Positions 33,585 to 41,637 of a stretch of 64,000 nt of DNA are shown here, in pieces. Location: NCBI RefSeq assembly GCF_000617845.2, contig NZ_DF820425.1, positions 4,081,725 to 4,145,724 on the forward strand, in the 5' to 3' direction. A program made the translations under genes and the position numbers. The notes under the pieces were generated by a model. It was given only the letters and a program-made list of their open reading frames with translations, did not search any database and was not told the origin of the DNA. Position 1 is the stretch's first letter; each line of letters starts with the position of its first letter. Origin of the DNA: Bradyrhizobium sp. DOA9. Lineage in GTDB: Bacteria; Pseudomonadota; Alphaproteobacteria; Rhizobiales; Xanthobacteraceae.

Positions 33585-34973
33585 ATGGCTGAATTCGACG
33601 TCGACCTCTTCGTCATCGGTGGCGGCTCGGGCGGCGTCCGTGCCGCCCGCATCGCGGCCGGCTACGGCGCCCGAGTCATGATCGCGGAAGAATACCGCAT
33701 GGGCGGCACCTGCGTGATCCGCGGCTGCGTGCCGAAGAAGCTGTTCGTGATCGGCTCGCATTTTCGGCACGAGCTCGAGGATGCCGCCGGCTTCGGCTGG
33801 ACCGTGCCGCCCGCGAGCTTCGACTGGCCGACGCTGATCGCCAACAAGGACAAGGAGATCGCGCGACTGGAGGCGGCCTACACCGCCAATGTCGAGAAGT
33901 CAGGCGCACAGATCGTCAAGAGCCGCGCGGTGATCGAGGACAAGCACACCGTCCGCCTGCTCGAGAACGACAGGAAGATCACGGCGAAGTACATTTTGAT
34001 CGCCACCGGCGGCGCGCCCAACCACGGCGCGGCGATCCCCGGCATCGAGCACGTGATCTCCTCCAACGAGGCGTTTCATCTTGCGAGGCTGCCGAAGCGG
34101 ATCGTGGTCCAGGGCGGCGGCTACATCGCGCTGGAATTCGCCGGCATCTTCGCCGGCTTCGGCTCCGACGTCACCGTGATCTATCGCGGCGACAACATTC
34201 TGCGCGGCTTCGACGAGGATGTCCGGACCCATGTCCGCGCCGAGATGGAGAAGCAGGGCATCACCATCCTCACCGGCTGCACCGTGACCAAGGTCGACCG
34301 CCACGGCGAGGACTTCACCACGCATTTGTCGAATGGCTCGAGCCTCGCCTCCGATCAGGTGATGTTCGCGATCGGCCGCCATCCGAACGTCGCCAATCTC
34401 GGCCTCGAGAATGCCGGCGTGGCCATCAATCCGGCGAACGGCGGCATCGCGGTGGATCATTTCTCCAGGAGCTCGGTCGACAGCATCTACGCGATCGGCG
34501 ACGTCACCCACCGCTTCAACCTGACGCCGGTCGCGATCCGCGAAGGCCATGCCTTTGCCGACACGGTGTTCGGCAAGCGCGAGGTGCAGGTCGATCACGC
34601 CAACATCCCGACGGCCGTGTTCTCGCAGCCGGAGGTCGGGACGGTCGGCCTGACGGAAACCGAGGCGCGCGCGCAATTCGGCCACGTCGACATCTACAAG
34701 ACGACGTTCCGGCCCATCAAGGCGACGATGTCGGGCCGCGACACCCGCGTGCTGATGAAGCTCGTGGTCGACGGCGCGACCGATCGCGTGCTCGGCTGCC
34801 ACATCGTCGGCGATGCCGCCGCCGAGATCACGCAAGCCGTCGCGATCGCGGTGAAGATGAAGGCGACCAAGGCCGATTTCGACGCGACCATCGCGCTGCA
34901 TCCGACCGCGGCCGAAGAGCTCGTCACCATGCGCACCCCGACCGCACGGCACGTGCGGCAGGCGGCGGAGTAG
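33585..34973 (+). CDS. gor: glutathione-disulfide reductase
   Basis: A 462-residue FAD enzyme that reduces glutathione disulfide with NADPH in the cytoplasm. FAD site DLFVIGGGSGGVRAARIAAG, redox-active disulfide GGTCVIRGCVPKKLFVIGSH (CVxxGC), NADPH site VVQGGGYIALEFAGIFAGFG, second FAD motif IYAIGDVTHRFNLTPVAIRE, and the C-terminal HPTAAEELVTMR with the catalytic His-Glu pair. It is full length, in an operon with rpiA and the DUF2059 gene. The pathway's glutathione synthesis genes are not in the window. Confidence 0.95.
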   Translation: MAEFDVDLFVIGGGSGGVRAARIAAGYGARVMIAEEYRMGGTCVIRGCVPKKLFVIGSHFRHELEDAAGFGWTVPPASFDWPTLIANKDKEIARLEAAYTANVEKSGAQIVKSRAVIEDKHTVRLLENDRKITAKYILIATGGAPNHGAAIPGIEHVISSNEAFHLARLPKRIVVQGGGYIALEFAGIFAGFGSDVTVIYRGDNILRGFDEDVRTHVRAEMEKQGITILTGCTVTKVDRHGEDFTTHLSNGSSLASDQVMFAIGRHPNVANLGLENAGVAINPANGGIAVDHFSRSSVDSIYAIGDVTHRFNLTPVAIREGHAFADTVFGKREVQVDHANIPTAVFSQPEVGTVGLTETEARAQFGHVDIYKTTFRPIKATMSGRDTRVLMKLVVDGATDRVLGCHIVGDAAAEITQAVAIAVKMKATKADFDATIALHPTAAEELVTMRTPTARHVRQAAE

Positions 34974-35136
34974 GGGCACGAGCGGCTCTTGCTTACTCTC
35001 CCGTCGCTCCGCGAGGAGGCTGGCAAGCATGCCCATGCTTTGCGATGACACGGTTCTTCGTCCACCTTCCTCAGCAATATGGACGCGGAAGTTCCCGACG
35101 GGAACATGCGCGCCGATTGAGTGCGGCCTTGCTCAA

Positions 35137-35150
35137 TTGATTTAAATCAA
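35137..35150. promoter_or_regulatory. FNR/FixK-type box TTGAT-N4-ATCAA
   Basis: TTGATTTAAATCAA is a perfect 14-bp palindrome matching the FNR/FixK consensus (TTGAT-N4-ATCAA). Its centre is 111 bases before the ATG of the Gly-rich secreted protein at 35255. If activation occurs from the usual -41.5 position, transcription would start near 35185, leaving a 70-base leader. The match is seen; control by a FixK-type protein under low oxygen is inferred. Confidence 0.55.
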
Positions 35151-35254
35151 GCGCGCAAGGTGAAGGAAGAGAACTGATTGCGACCGGTGCCGCTGGCGCA
35201 AGCGTTCAATTCTGAAGACAGCAGCCGTCGGCACATCACCCCCGGGAGGATGCT

Positions 35255-35764
35255 ATGGTCCGATACGGTCTGATCGGCTTTGCGGCCGCGATCCTCGTCG
35301 CTGCCAGCCTTGTTCCTGATGATGCATTTGCACGCCGCGGTGGAGGTGGCGGCTTTCGCGGCGGGGGAGGATTTCACGGCGGCGGCATGCGCGCGGGAGG
35401 CTTTCATGGCGGCGGCATGAGGGCTGCCCACGTTCGGGGCGGCGCCGTTCACGCGGGACGCGTTCACGGCGGTCGCGGCTATCGCGTGGCTGGAGGTCCA
35501 CGGCCTTCGCATCCGATAGCAGGACGTCCAGGGCGACCGGGTTATCCAGGTCGTCCAATCGCCGGCCGTCCGGGACGACCGATCGCGGGTTATCCCGGAT
35601 ACGGGGGCGGCTACTATCGCCCAGGTTGGGGCTACGGTGCCGCTGCTGTAGGCGCCGCCGCGGCGGCGGGAGCCTACGGGTACTATAACAACTACAACAA
35701 TGGTTGCTACTACGATGCCTACGGCAGCTACGTCTGCCCGGGTCAGTATCCGTATCAGTATTGA
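35255..35764 (+). CDS. Gly/His-rich low-complexity exported protein
   Basis: A 169-residue protein with signal peptide MVRYGLIGFAAAILVAASLV (cleavage near AFA-R). The mature part is repetitive: RRGGGGGFRGGGGFHGGGMR, repeated GGGMRAGGFHGG units, then repeated (I/Y)AGRPGRP units, a YPGYGGGYYRPGWGYG segment, an Ala-rich stretch and a Tyr/Asn-rich end with two cysteines. It has no catalytic domain; likely an envelope or surface protein. His-rich stretches could bind metals. A good GGGAGGA ribosome site precedes the ATG, and a FixK-type box lies upstream. Confidence 0.75.
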   Translation: MVRYGLIGFAAAILVAASLVPDDAFARRGGGGGFRGGGGFHGGGMRAGGFHGGGMRAAHVRGGAVHAGRVHGGRGYRVAGGPRPSHPIAGRPGRPGYPGRPIAGRPGRPIAGYPGYGGGYYRPGWGYGAAAVGAAAAAGAYGYYNNYNNGCYYDAYGSYVCPGQYPYQY

Positions 35765-35940
35765 GCCAAGCGAGGGAGCGGGGGCGGCGGCGTTCCTCGC
35801 TCTCTCGGCGACCGATGTGGGTAAGATGCAGACTTCTTCGCGGTGCCTTCAGGCTGCTCTTGCGAACGAATTTGCAATCCTTCAATCAGGCTTTGGCAGC
35901 AGTTCTGACCTTTTCTACCGCCGAGCTCTCTCTTGCTGCC

Positions 35941-36375
35941 TCAGGCCGGGCATGAGCGATACATGGCCAGTAGGGGGCTTCCACTAAGAAATATCGTTCG
36001 CCGCGTTAACCCGCCACGTTGGGCGATCCAGCGACGCACCGGCCCCGGATACATCGAATAAATCATGCGCGTCGCGCCGGGGTTTGTCACGGGCCGCCCA
36101 CGATGCCCAATGTCCCAAGCGGCGTGAAACGCTAATTCTGCACGTGACGTGACGCAAATCTTGTTGGACGGCAAGGTTGCCAAGACAATCGTGCAGGCAG
36201 ATGCGCAGAAACCATCGATGATTACGTCCTGGCCTGAAGCGCGCAGTCGCTCATATCGATAGATATATTTCCCAATCCTCCCACCGGGATCGTATGCGAT
36301 CCGCACGGCCGCCTCGCTCGCGCATGATCCAACCAACATGAGCATTGTGATGAGAAGCCCCATCCAGCGTTTCAT
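35941..36375 (-). CDS. small secreted ClpP/crotonase-like hypothetical protein
   Basis: A 144-residue exported protein. N-terminal signal WMGLLITMLMLVGSCASEAA, then RIAYDPGGRIGKYIYRYERL and VIIDGFCASACTIVLATLPS, followed by ICVTSRAELAFHAAWDIGHR. The DGxCxSACT segment and the following FHAAW are the nucleophile loop and downstream strand of short periplasmic proteins distantly related to ClpP-type folds (COG3904 style). The catalytic assignment is inferred. A FixK-type box lies 66 bases upstream. Alternative: a structural protein of unknown role. Confidence 0.65.
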   Translation of the reverse strand: MKRWMGLLITMLMLVGSCASEAAVRIAYDPGGRIGKYIYRYERLRASGQDVIIDGFCASACTIVLATLPSNKICVTSRAELAFHAAWDIGHRGRPVTNPGATRMIYSMYPGPVRRWIAQRGGLTRRTIFLSGSPLLAMYRSCPA

Positions 36376-36440
36376 GCCTATCGCCCCAAAAAGGTCGACT
36401 GTTCCCTGTGCTCCATTTTGACAATCAGAACCGCAGGAGT

Positions 36441-36454
36441 TTGATCTACGTCAA
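36441..36454. promoter_or_regulatory. FNR/FixK-type box in a divergent promoter region
   Basis: TTGATCTACGTCAA matches the FixK/FNR consensus TTGA-N6-TCAA. It lies between the starts of the divergent genes at 36375 (minus) and 36526 (plus). Its centre is 72 bases from the first and 78 bases from the second, so either gene could start about 41 bases from the box centre with a leader of 30-40 bases. Confidence 0.6.
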
Positions 36455-36525
36455 CTAGCGGCACGGCACGAGCAGCTCAGTCGAGGGGCCAGCCAGCAGT
36501 GCTCATCACGTATGGAGCAAGAGGG

Positions 36526-36789
36526 ATGTGGGTCCTGATGTACGTCTTCTCCTACTCAGTCAGCCCGGCCGCCACCAGTGACAAGGCGGAATGGAGGCTC
36601 CTCCCAACGGTCGTGTTTCAGGAGTTCACGAGTGAAGAGCGATGCCGGAAGGCCAAGACTACTCTTGAAGGCAGCTTGAGCGAGGCAGGAGCCAAGCTTA
36701 GAAGCGGTTTGGAAGATTTGAAGAGCCTCGGGAAAGCCGATCCGGCGCAAATCATCATTGCTTACAACGTCGAGTGCCTTCCGAAGTAA
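36526..36789 (+). CDS. small hypothetical exported protein
   Basis: An 87-residue protein from the ATG at 36526 (GGAGCAAGAGGG immediately upstream): MWVLMYVFSYSVSPAATSDK as a signal-like start, then WRLLPTVVFQEFTSEERCRK and LKSLGKADPAQIIIAYNVEC. Two cysteines may form a disulfide. The GTG at 36499 would add nine residues. No family recognised. It is divergent from the ClpP-like secreted protein with a FixK-type box between them. Confidence 0.55.
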   Translation: MWVLMYVFSYSVSPAATSDKAEWRLLPTVVFQEFTSEERCRKAKTTLEGSLSEAGAKLRSGLEDLKSLGKADPAQIIIAYNVECLPK

Positions 36790-37170
36790 ACGTCGGCCAT
36801 GGACCGGCCGTCGCAACAGCGGGAGGCAACGAGCGCTTGTCAGCTCTACCTCACGAGGCCGAACGTTCGCTTTTGAACTGTTGCCCGCGGGGGTTCGATT
36901 TAAGGTTGTCGGGCCGGTGGAGATGTAATCCATGCGAGACCGCGTTTACCTGGCGCTCGTCGTGTGGCCAGCATATTCACAATCGCGGCCGTTTCTCTTG
37001 TCGCCTTCTTTTAATTCCAAATTGGCGCATCAAAGCCGAACTGGACCAGTGTCACCGAGTATGGCGAACCTCCTCAAGAACGTCGCAAACAGCCTAAGCG
37101 GCCTCGCGAGTCAATTCGAACTTCTGACCGCCGTCGCTGCGGAATAGTCACGAAACACGACTAGAAACAA
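36790..37170. other. intergenic region, no supported gene
   Basis: About 380 bases of lower GC than the rest of the window. Several short open frames exist, including a 28-codon one beginning MANLLKNVANSLSGLASQFE at 37062, but none has a family match by eye. The stretch probably holds decayed coding sequence next to the frameshifted LuxR-type gene. Confidence 0.4.
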
Positions 37171-37391
37171 ATGACCGACATTTTGCTCAGCCCTCACGAG
37201 AAGCGCTTTCTCAGGCGCTTGGCCGCCGGGAAAACGGACGCGGAGATCGCCGTTCGGCTTGGAGGCAGCCGCAAGCAAATCGCAGAACAGCGAGCGCGAT
37301 TGTTAGCGTGCTCGGAATCACGGCTACAGAGGAGATCGTCGACACCGCGAAGCGACTTGCGAGCTGGAGCACCTACAGAGGCGTTACATAG
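37171..37391 (+). pseudogene. frameshifted LuxR-type HTH protein gene
   Basis: The first frame (from 37171) reads MTDILLSPHEKRFLRRLAAG then KTDAEIAVRLGGSRKQIAEQ, RARLL, which is a LuxR/FixJ-type HTH (LTPRE...LLA.G.S..EIA..L..S..TV..). At about 37304-37310 the expected KLGIT continuation moves to another frame, where LGITATEEIVDTAKRLASWS and TYRGVT follow to a TAG at 37391. A single-base deletion accounts for this. The domain is intact except for the join, so it looks recently inactivated. It would have been a ~73-residue stand-alone HTH protein. Confidence 0.6.
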
Positions 37392-37486
37392 CGACGCAAG
37401 CACTAAGTGTTTTGTCAAACGACCTGCTGTTGGTCTCAAGTACGATTCCTGCGCCATGAGACTTCGGTCGCGTAGCTGCGAACCGC

Positions 37487-38626
37487 CTAGCCGTACAAAT
37501 ACCCGACCGGCTTGCCTTCGGTGCGCAGCGGGCGCACGTCCTTCTGCGTGATGATCTGGCCGGCGAGGCCGTCGATCTCGTCGCGCTGCGTCGGCGTCCA
37601 GCTGCGCAGCTCGTTCATGCCCTTGAGCAGGCCGAGGCGGAGGACCTGGGTGTTCTCGCCGACGCCGATGAGGCTGATCGACCCCTTGCCCGCCGTCACG
37701 ACGTCGCCGGCAGAGAGTTCAAAGCTCTCGCCGGATTTTTTCAAGAACTCGGCCGTGCCGCGAATGACGCGATAGATCACGACCTCGCCCTTGGCAAAAC
37801 AGGTCGCGTCCGCCGCGGCAGACGTGCTCTTCGGCAAGAGTGCGTGGCCACGCGGGTCGGTCGCGATGATGTGGCCCGTGACGAGATGTCCGCTCGGAAT
37901 CTCGATGCCGATATCGCGCACGTAGACCGGCATCGCCGATTTGACTGAACCATCGGTGAGCGGCTTGAAAAGCGCGTCGAGCGCCAGGGGATCCTGAAGC
38001 CAGAAGCGGGCATCGGCCGGGCGGTCATGCAGCGGATGGCTCCAGGCCACGCGCGGCGTTTCGTCTTCGTTGATCTGGTCCGGGCCGACGATGGTCGGGT
38101 TCGGAAAGGTGGTGGGATCGGTGATGAAAGCTTCGAGGAATTTGCCGGAATAGCCCATCGAGATCGGATCGGGCACGACGGTTTGCGGCGTCTTCAGGTT
38201 CTCCTCGGTCGACAGGCCCGACCAGGTGTAGAACAGTTGGCGATGCACGATCGCGCTCTGCAGCATCACCGCGCCCGGGCCGACGTTGTACCAGCGGCCG
38301 TCATAGTCGAAGGTGAACGCGCCGGAGGTGACCAGCACCAGCTGAAAGCCGCCCGGCGGCAGATGCAGATGGAAATCGGTGGGACCGGTGTCGGGACGAT
38401 AGATCGGCAGATTGGTCGCGACCTCGTGCAGGAGGAAGGTTTCGTTGTTGGCGTGGAAGCCTTCGTTGGCGCGGTTGTAGAGCGCCTGCGGCCGGTAGGT
38501 CGCCTCGAATTTCGCATTCCTGTCGCGATCGATCGCCACGAAGTCCTGGTCGTTGAGACGCAGCCGGGCGCCGTTCGGATGGGTGAGACCGGTGAATTTG
38601 ATGTCTCCGGCAGCATGCACGTTCAT
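37487..38626 (-). CDS. cupin-domain protein (homogentisate dioxygenase-like bicupin fold)
   Basis: A 379-residue protein, MNVHAAGDIKFTGLTHPNGA at the start. The N-terminal half has LHLPPGGFQLVLVTSGAFTF and VMLQSAIVHRQLFYTWSGLS, cupin-like strands with possible metal-binding His; the C-terminal half has VVIYRVIRGTAEFLKKSGES and ELSAGDVVTAGKGSISLIGV, a second cupin. Bicupins include dioxygenases, isomerases and storage proteins; I cannot name the substrate. The ATG at 38626 has GGAGAATGCC upstream. It is convergent with the LuxR-type remnant. Confidence 0.65.
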   Translation of the reverse strand: MNVHAAGDIKFTGLTHPNGARLRLNDQDFVAIDRDRNAKFEATYRPQALYNRANEGFHANNETFLLHEVATNLPIYRPDTGPTDFHLHLPPGGFQLVLVTSGAFTFDYDGRWYNVGPGAVMLQSAIVHRQLFYTWSGLSTEENLKTPQTVVPDPISMGYSGKFLEAFITDPTTFPNPTIVGPDQINEDETPRVAWSHPLHDRPADARFWLQDPLALDALFKPLTDGSVKSAMPVYVRDIGIEIPSGHLVTGHIIATDPRGHALLPKSTSAAADATCFAKGEVVIYRVIRGTAEFLKKSGESFELSAGDVVTAGKGSISLIGVGENTQVLRLGLLKGMNELRSWTPTQRDEIDGLAGQIITQKDVRPLRTEGKPVGYLYG

Positions 38627-38955
38627 GGCATTCTCCGATCTGAGGCCATCCATCCCGGAGCCGAGCGCACGCAACTGGCCGCTCCTCGTCGTGGCCGGGC
38701 AGGGACTTGGCCTTTTGTTGTCTTGCGAATTTCAGGCCAGCCGGAGCGCAATGCGGCGCGTCGGCCCGCCGGCTGCCCGCGGCGCGCAAATAATCGAGAT
38801 TGCACCTGAGGTTAGACGATGGGTGCCGCCGAATTCGCCCGACCTGTGCGGGCAAGACGCCCGCGGGCGAAGCGACTCGTCTTGTCTAATTTGTCGGCAC
38901 GCCCAGCGAAAGCGCATGCAGCCGTGCCGGCTGCCGCGATGGGCGCCGGTTCGGT
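38627..38955. other. intergenic region upstream of the cupin gene
   Basis: About 330 bases between the cupin gene start and the end of the zinc-ribbon gene, both on the minus strand. Only shadow frames are present; no repeats or operators were recognised. It should hold the cupin promoter. Confidence 0.4.
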
Positions 38956-39141
38956 TCAGTCGAACGATCGAGGGAGCGCCGGCTCGGGCTTGCCGGATGG
39001 GCTGCCTGCCCATTTCGCCATGTCCGTGGCGCGCGCGTCGAAGCCTTCGCACCAGAGGCAGCTCGGCTCTGTGTGGCCTTCGGCCGTCAGCATCGGGACG
39101 AGCGCTTGGCCGCAGCCGGTGCAGGGTGTGGTGCGATTCAT
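38956..39141 (-). CDS. small zinc-ribbon-like protein
   Basis: A 61-residue protein beginning MNRTTPCTGCGQALVPMLTA with CTGC and a second pair in EPSCLWCEGFDARATDMAKW. The CxxC...CxxC layout suggests a structural zinc ribbon. The ATG at 39141 was chosen because GGAGAAGCGC precedes it. It sits downstream of the carboxylate-amine ligase on the same strand, about 60 bases away, and might be co-transcribed. No named family recognised. Confidence 0.6.
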   Translation of the reverse strand: MNRTTPCTGCGQALVPMLTAEGHTEPSCLWCEGFDARATDMAKWAGSPSGKPEPALPRSFD

Positions 39142-39204
39142 GCGCTTCTCCACGATCTCAGCAGTTCAGGAATGGCATTTTCGTCGCCGAAGCTTGCGCG
39201 AGCG

Positions 39205-40434
39205 CTATGACGGCGCAGGAGCGCTGCGCTGGACAGGCGCACTCGTTCCGGACAGCGTAGAGGTAGCGATCCATTGTGACACGGCTGCGATGTCGTCGCC
39301 GCTTTCGCGATAGGCGCGAAGCTGGAATTCCGCCGAGCTGCCGCCCGCGACGATGGTTCGGCAGTGTTCGATCTCGGCGGAACAGTTCAGTGCGGCTGCG
39401 TCCTCTGCGATGTCGTCGATCACCCGCGTGAGCAGCTCCGAGATCGTCACCGGTCCGTCCCTGGAGGCGAAGATGCAGTCGGTGCCGTAGCGCTGGGCGC
39501 GCCATTTGTTCTCGACCGCGATCGCGCGCTCGACCGCAGTGACCTCCCGGCAGAGCTCAGGGCGCAGATAGAGATGCCGCGTCAGGCACCGGTAGAGCGA
39601 GGCGATGGCGATCGCGTCGTCGACGAAGGTGCAGGTGTCGGGCGCGCGAAGCTCCAGGGTCGGATGTTTCATGGAGGGGCGCATCGCCCACCAGATGTGG
39701 CTTTCGTCCGGGATCACGCCGGAGCGCTGCAACGCGCCGACATAGGCGTCGAAATCCTGCTTGCCTTCGAACAATTCGGGCAGGCCGGTGCGCGGCAGCT
39801 CGGAATAGGCTGCGAGGCGGTAGCCCTTCAACCCGGTCTTGTGCGAATTCCAGAACGGTGAGGACGCCGACAGCGCGATGAACAACGGCAGGAGCGGCAG
39901 CATCGCCCGCATCACCGCCATGCGCTTCTCGGGGTCGGGCAACTGCACGTGCACATGCATGCCGCACATCATGTTGCGGTGACCGATACTGCGCAGATCC
40001 TCGATCATCTCCTCGTAGCGCGGTTTGGGACTCGGCTGCGACATGCGCCAGACAGCACTCGGGTGCGTGCCGCAGGCCATGATCACGAAGCCGTATTGCG
40101 CGGCGACGTTCGCGACCTCGCGTCGCAGGAAGCGCAGCTCCTCGCGCGCGTCGTTCACGTCGACATGAACGTTGGTTGCGACCTCGAGCTGCGATTGCAG
40201 CATCTCGCGCATGGCCTGGCCGCCGGTCGACCAGTTTGCCGATTCGAACAGCTCGTTGGGCGTGCGGATCGCGACCTCGAAGCTGCGGCGGTCGGCGAGG
40301 AAGTATTCCTCCTCGATGCCGAAGGAATATTCCGCCGGATTGCCGCCGCCGCCGGCAGAACGGATGACGACGTGCTGCCTATCCTCGGATGGGGCGAGGC
40401 GAAGCAGCTTCGAAACGTCTGAATCAAATGTCAT
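39205..40434 (-). CDS. carboxylate-amine ligase, glutamate-cysteine ligase type 2 (YbdK) family
   Basis: A 409-residue ATP-dependent ligase of the GCS2 superfamily. YSFGIEEEYFLADRRSFEVA provides the ATP/Mg glutamates, with IMACGTHPSAVWRMSQPSPK, NMMCGMHVHVQLPDPEKRMA and HPTLELRAPDTCTFVDDAIA being core active-site segments. Related enzymes (YbdK, EgtA, plant/cyanobacterial GshA) ligate glutamate's gamma-carboxyl to an amine such as cysteine. The real amine here is unknown. It starts 18 bases after the class II amidotransferase gene, an arrangement that recalls EgtA/EgtC, but no EgtB or EgtD gene is present in this window. Confidence 0.9.
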   Translation of the reverse strand: MTFDSDVSKLLRLAPSEDRQHVVIRSAGGGGNPAEYSFGIEEEYFLADRRSFEVAIRTPNELFESANWSTGGQAMREMLQSQLEVATNVHVDVNDAREELRFLRREVANVAAQYGFVIMACGTHPSAVWRMSQPSPKPRYEEMIEDLRSIGHRNMMCGMHVHVQLPDPEKRMAVMRAMLPLLPLFIALSASSPFWNSHKTGLKGYRLAAYSELPRTGLPELFEGKQDFDAYVGALQRSGVIPDESHIWWAMRPSMKHPTLELRAPDTCTFVDDAIAIASLYRCLTRHLYLRPELCREVTAVERAIAVENKWRAQRYGTDCIFASRDGPVTISELLTRVIDDIAEDAAALNCSAEIEHCRTIVAGGSSAEFQLRAYRESGDDIAAVSQWIATSTLSGTSAPVQRSAPAPS

Positions 40435-40452
40435 TGGCCACCGGCGCGGTCA

Positions 40453-41280
40453 CTACCTGCGGGCGATAATCCGTCCGAATGTTGCCGGTTCCGCACCCGA
40501 TGTACTGGAAATTGCGGGAGCGAACGGAACAATTTTGACGGATTCGGACGCTCGCGCGATCAGGGCATGATTCGCCGGGACTTCCGCCCAGTCCAATTCC
40601 TTGTCATACGGCTCGGAGACGACGATGACCTGGCCGCCGTCCTCGCGGTAGTAGAGCGTGTTCGCTGCATCATTGACCGAGACGCGAAATGCGTAGAGAT
40701 CGCGGCCGTTGGCGATCGCGCTGGTAAAGCGCAGCCGCTCGCGAAGCCCACCTTCGTTGACCAATTCGACGAGGGATTGCAGCACGGATTGCGTCGCGCC
40801 GAGCGGATCATGCTCGAGACCGGCGCCCATCATTGCCAGGAACACGGCTTCGGAGTCAGTGGTTCCCAGCCGCGACGGATAATAGGTATCGGGAATCAGC
40901 GCCTCGACCTTGCGCCGCAGCCGATTCCAGCTGCCGACGAATCCGTTGTGCATGAACATCCAGTGTCCGCAGGCAAAGGGATGACAATTCTGCCGCGTCA
41001 CGGCCGTGCCGGTGGCGGCACGCACATGCGCAAAGAACAAATGCGATCGCAAATGCCGGCAAAGGTAGCGCAGGTTTTCATCCGACCACGCCGGGCGCGT
41101 CTCGCGATAAAGGCCCGGCTCCGGATGCTCGCCATACCAGCCGAGCCCAAAGCCGTCTCCGTTCGAGCCCGCCGTGGACTGAAGCGAGCGGATGCTCTGG
41201 GCGATCAGCGAATGCTCGGGTTCGGTGACGTAAGGCTCGAACGAGGTGGTTTCGCCCCGGTATGCGATCCAGCGGCACAT
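40453..41280 (-). CDS. class II glutamine amidotransferase domain protein (YafJ/EgtC-like)
   Basis: A 275-residue N-terminal-nucleophile amidotransferase. Cys2 of MCRWIAYRGETTSFEPYVTE becomes the catalytic N-terminus after Met removal; the YafJ/EgtC-type motifs SNGDGFGLGWYGEHPEPGLY, HLFFAHVRAATGTAV (ligand Arg), NCHPFACGHWMFMHNGFVGS and SDEAVFLAM-like SEAVFLAMMGAGLEHDP are visible. In EgtC this fold removes the gamma-glutamyl group from an intermediate; in others it releases ammonia. It is the upstream gene of a two-gene operon with the GCS2 ligase. The promoter faces the TerB gene. Confidence 0.9.
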   Translation of the reverse strand: MCRWIAYRGETTSFEPYVTEPEHSLIAQSIRSLQSTAGSNGDGFGLGWYGEHPEPGLYRETRPAWSDENLRYLCRHLRSHLFFAHVRAATGTAVTRQNCHPFACGHWMFMHNGFVGSWNRLRRKVEALIPDTYYPSRLGTTDSEAVFLAMMGAGLEHDPLGATQSVLQSLVELVNEGGLRERLRFTSAIANGRDLYAFRVSVNDAANTLYYREDGGQVIVVSEPYDKELDWAEVPANHALIARASESVKIVPFAPAISSTSGAEPATFGRIIARR

Positions 41281-41637
41281 GCGGGTTCCTGGCAGCTCGA
41301 TTGACGTGTCGCGAGGTGCACCAACACGGGTCAGGGCTGCATGGTTCCCGACGCAAGGGACTGCTTAACCAAGTCCGGCAACGCCCATCCGATGCGGCTG
41401 CTGGTCGCAGTCGGATCGCCTTGATTCCGGCAGGCCCACCTTTATTTCTGGTGCGAACAAGAATCCGGGCCCCTCTGGCGAGGACGCCGACCGACGTCGG
41501 CAAACCTCGTGATGTCGGATGACCTGTCCCGCGCGCATGCGATGGATCAGCCGATTGTCGGGCCCCTGTTCGTTCTCTCCGACCATTCGTCTCCATCTCA
41601 GCTCCGTGCGGCCATTTCGCAAGCTAAGGGAGCTACG
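41281..41637. other. divergent promoter region between the GATase-ligase pair and the Ter cluster
   Basis: About 357 bases with no supported gene. It must carry promoters for both directions. I see no iterated operators or hairpins. The TerB frame stays open upstream of 41638 but the added residues lack family character. Confidence 0.45.

Noticed and set aside
35340..35620. Repetitive Gly/His/Pro codons as a CRISPR-like or tandem DNA repeat
   Set aside because: The periodicity is of protein residues in one open frame, without spacers or constant-length repeats.
37062..37147. 28-codon frame MANLLKNVANSLSGLASQFE...
   Set aside because: Too short, no ribosome site of note and no match; could be the end of a decayed gene but cannot be supported.
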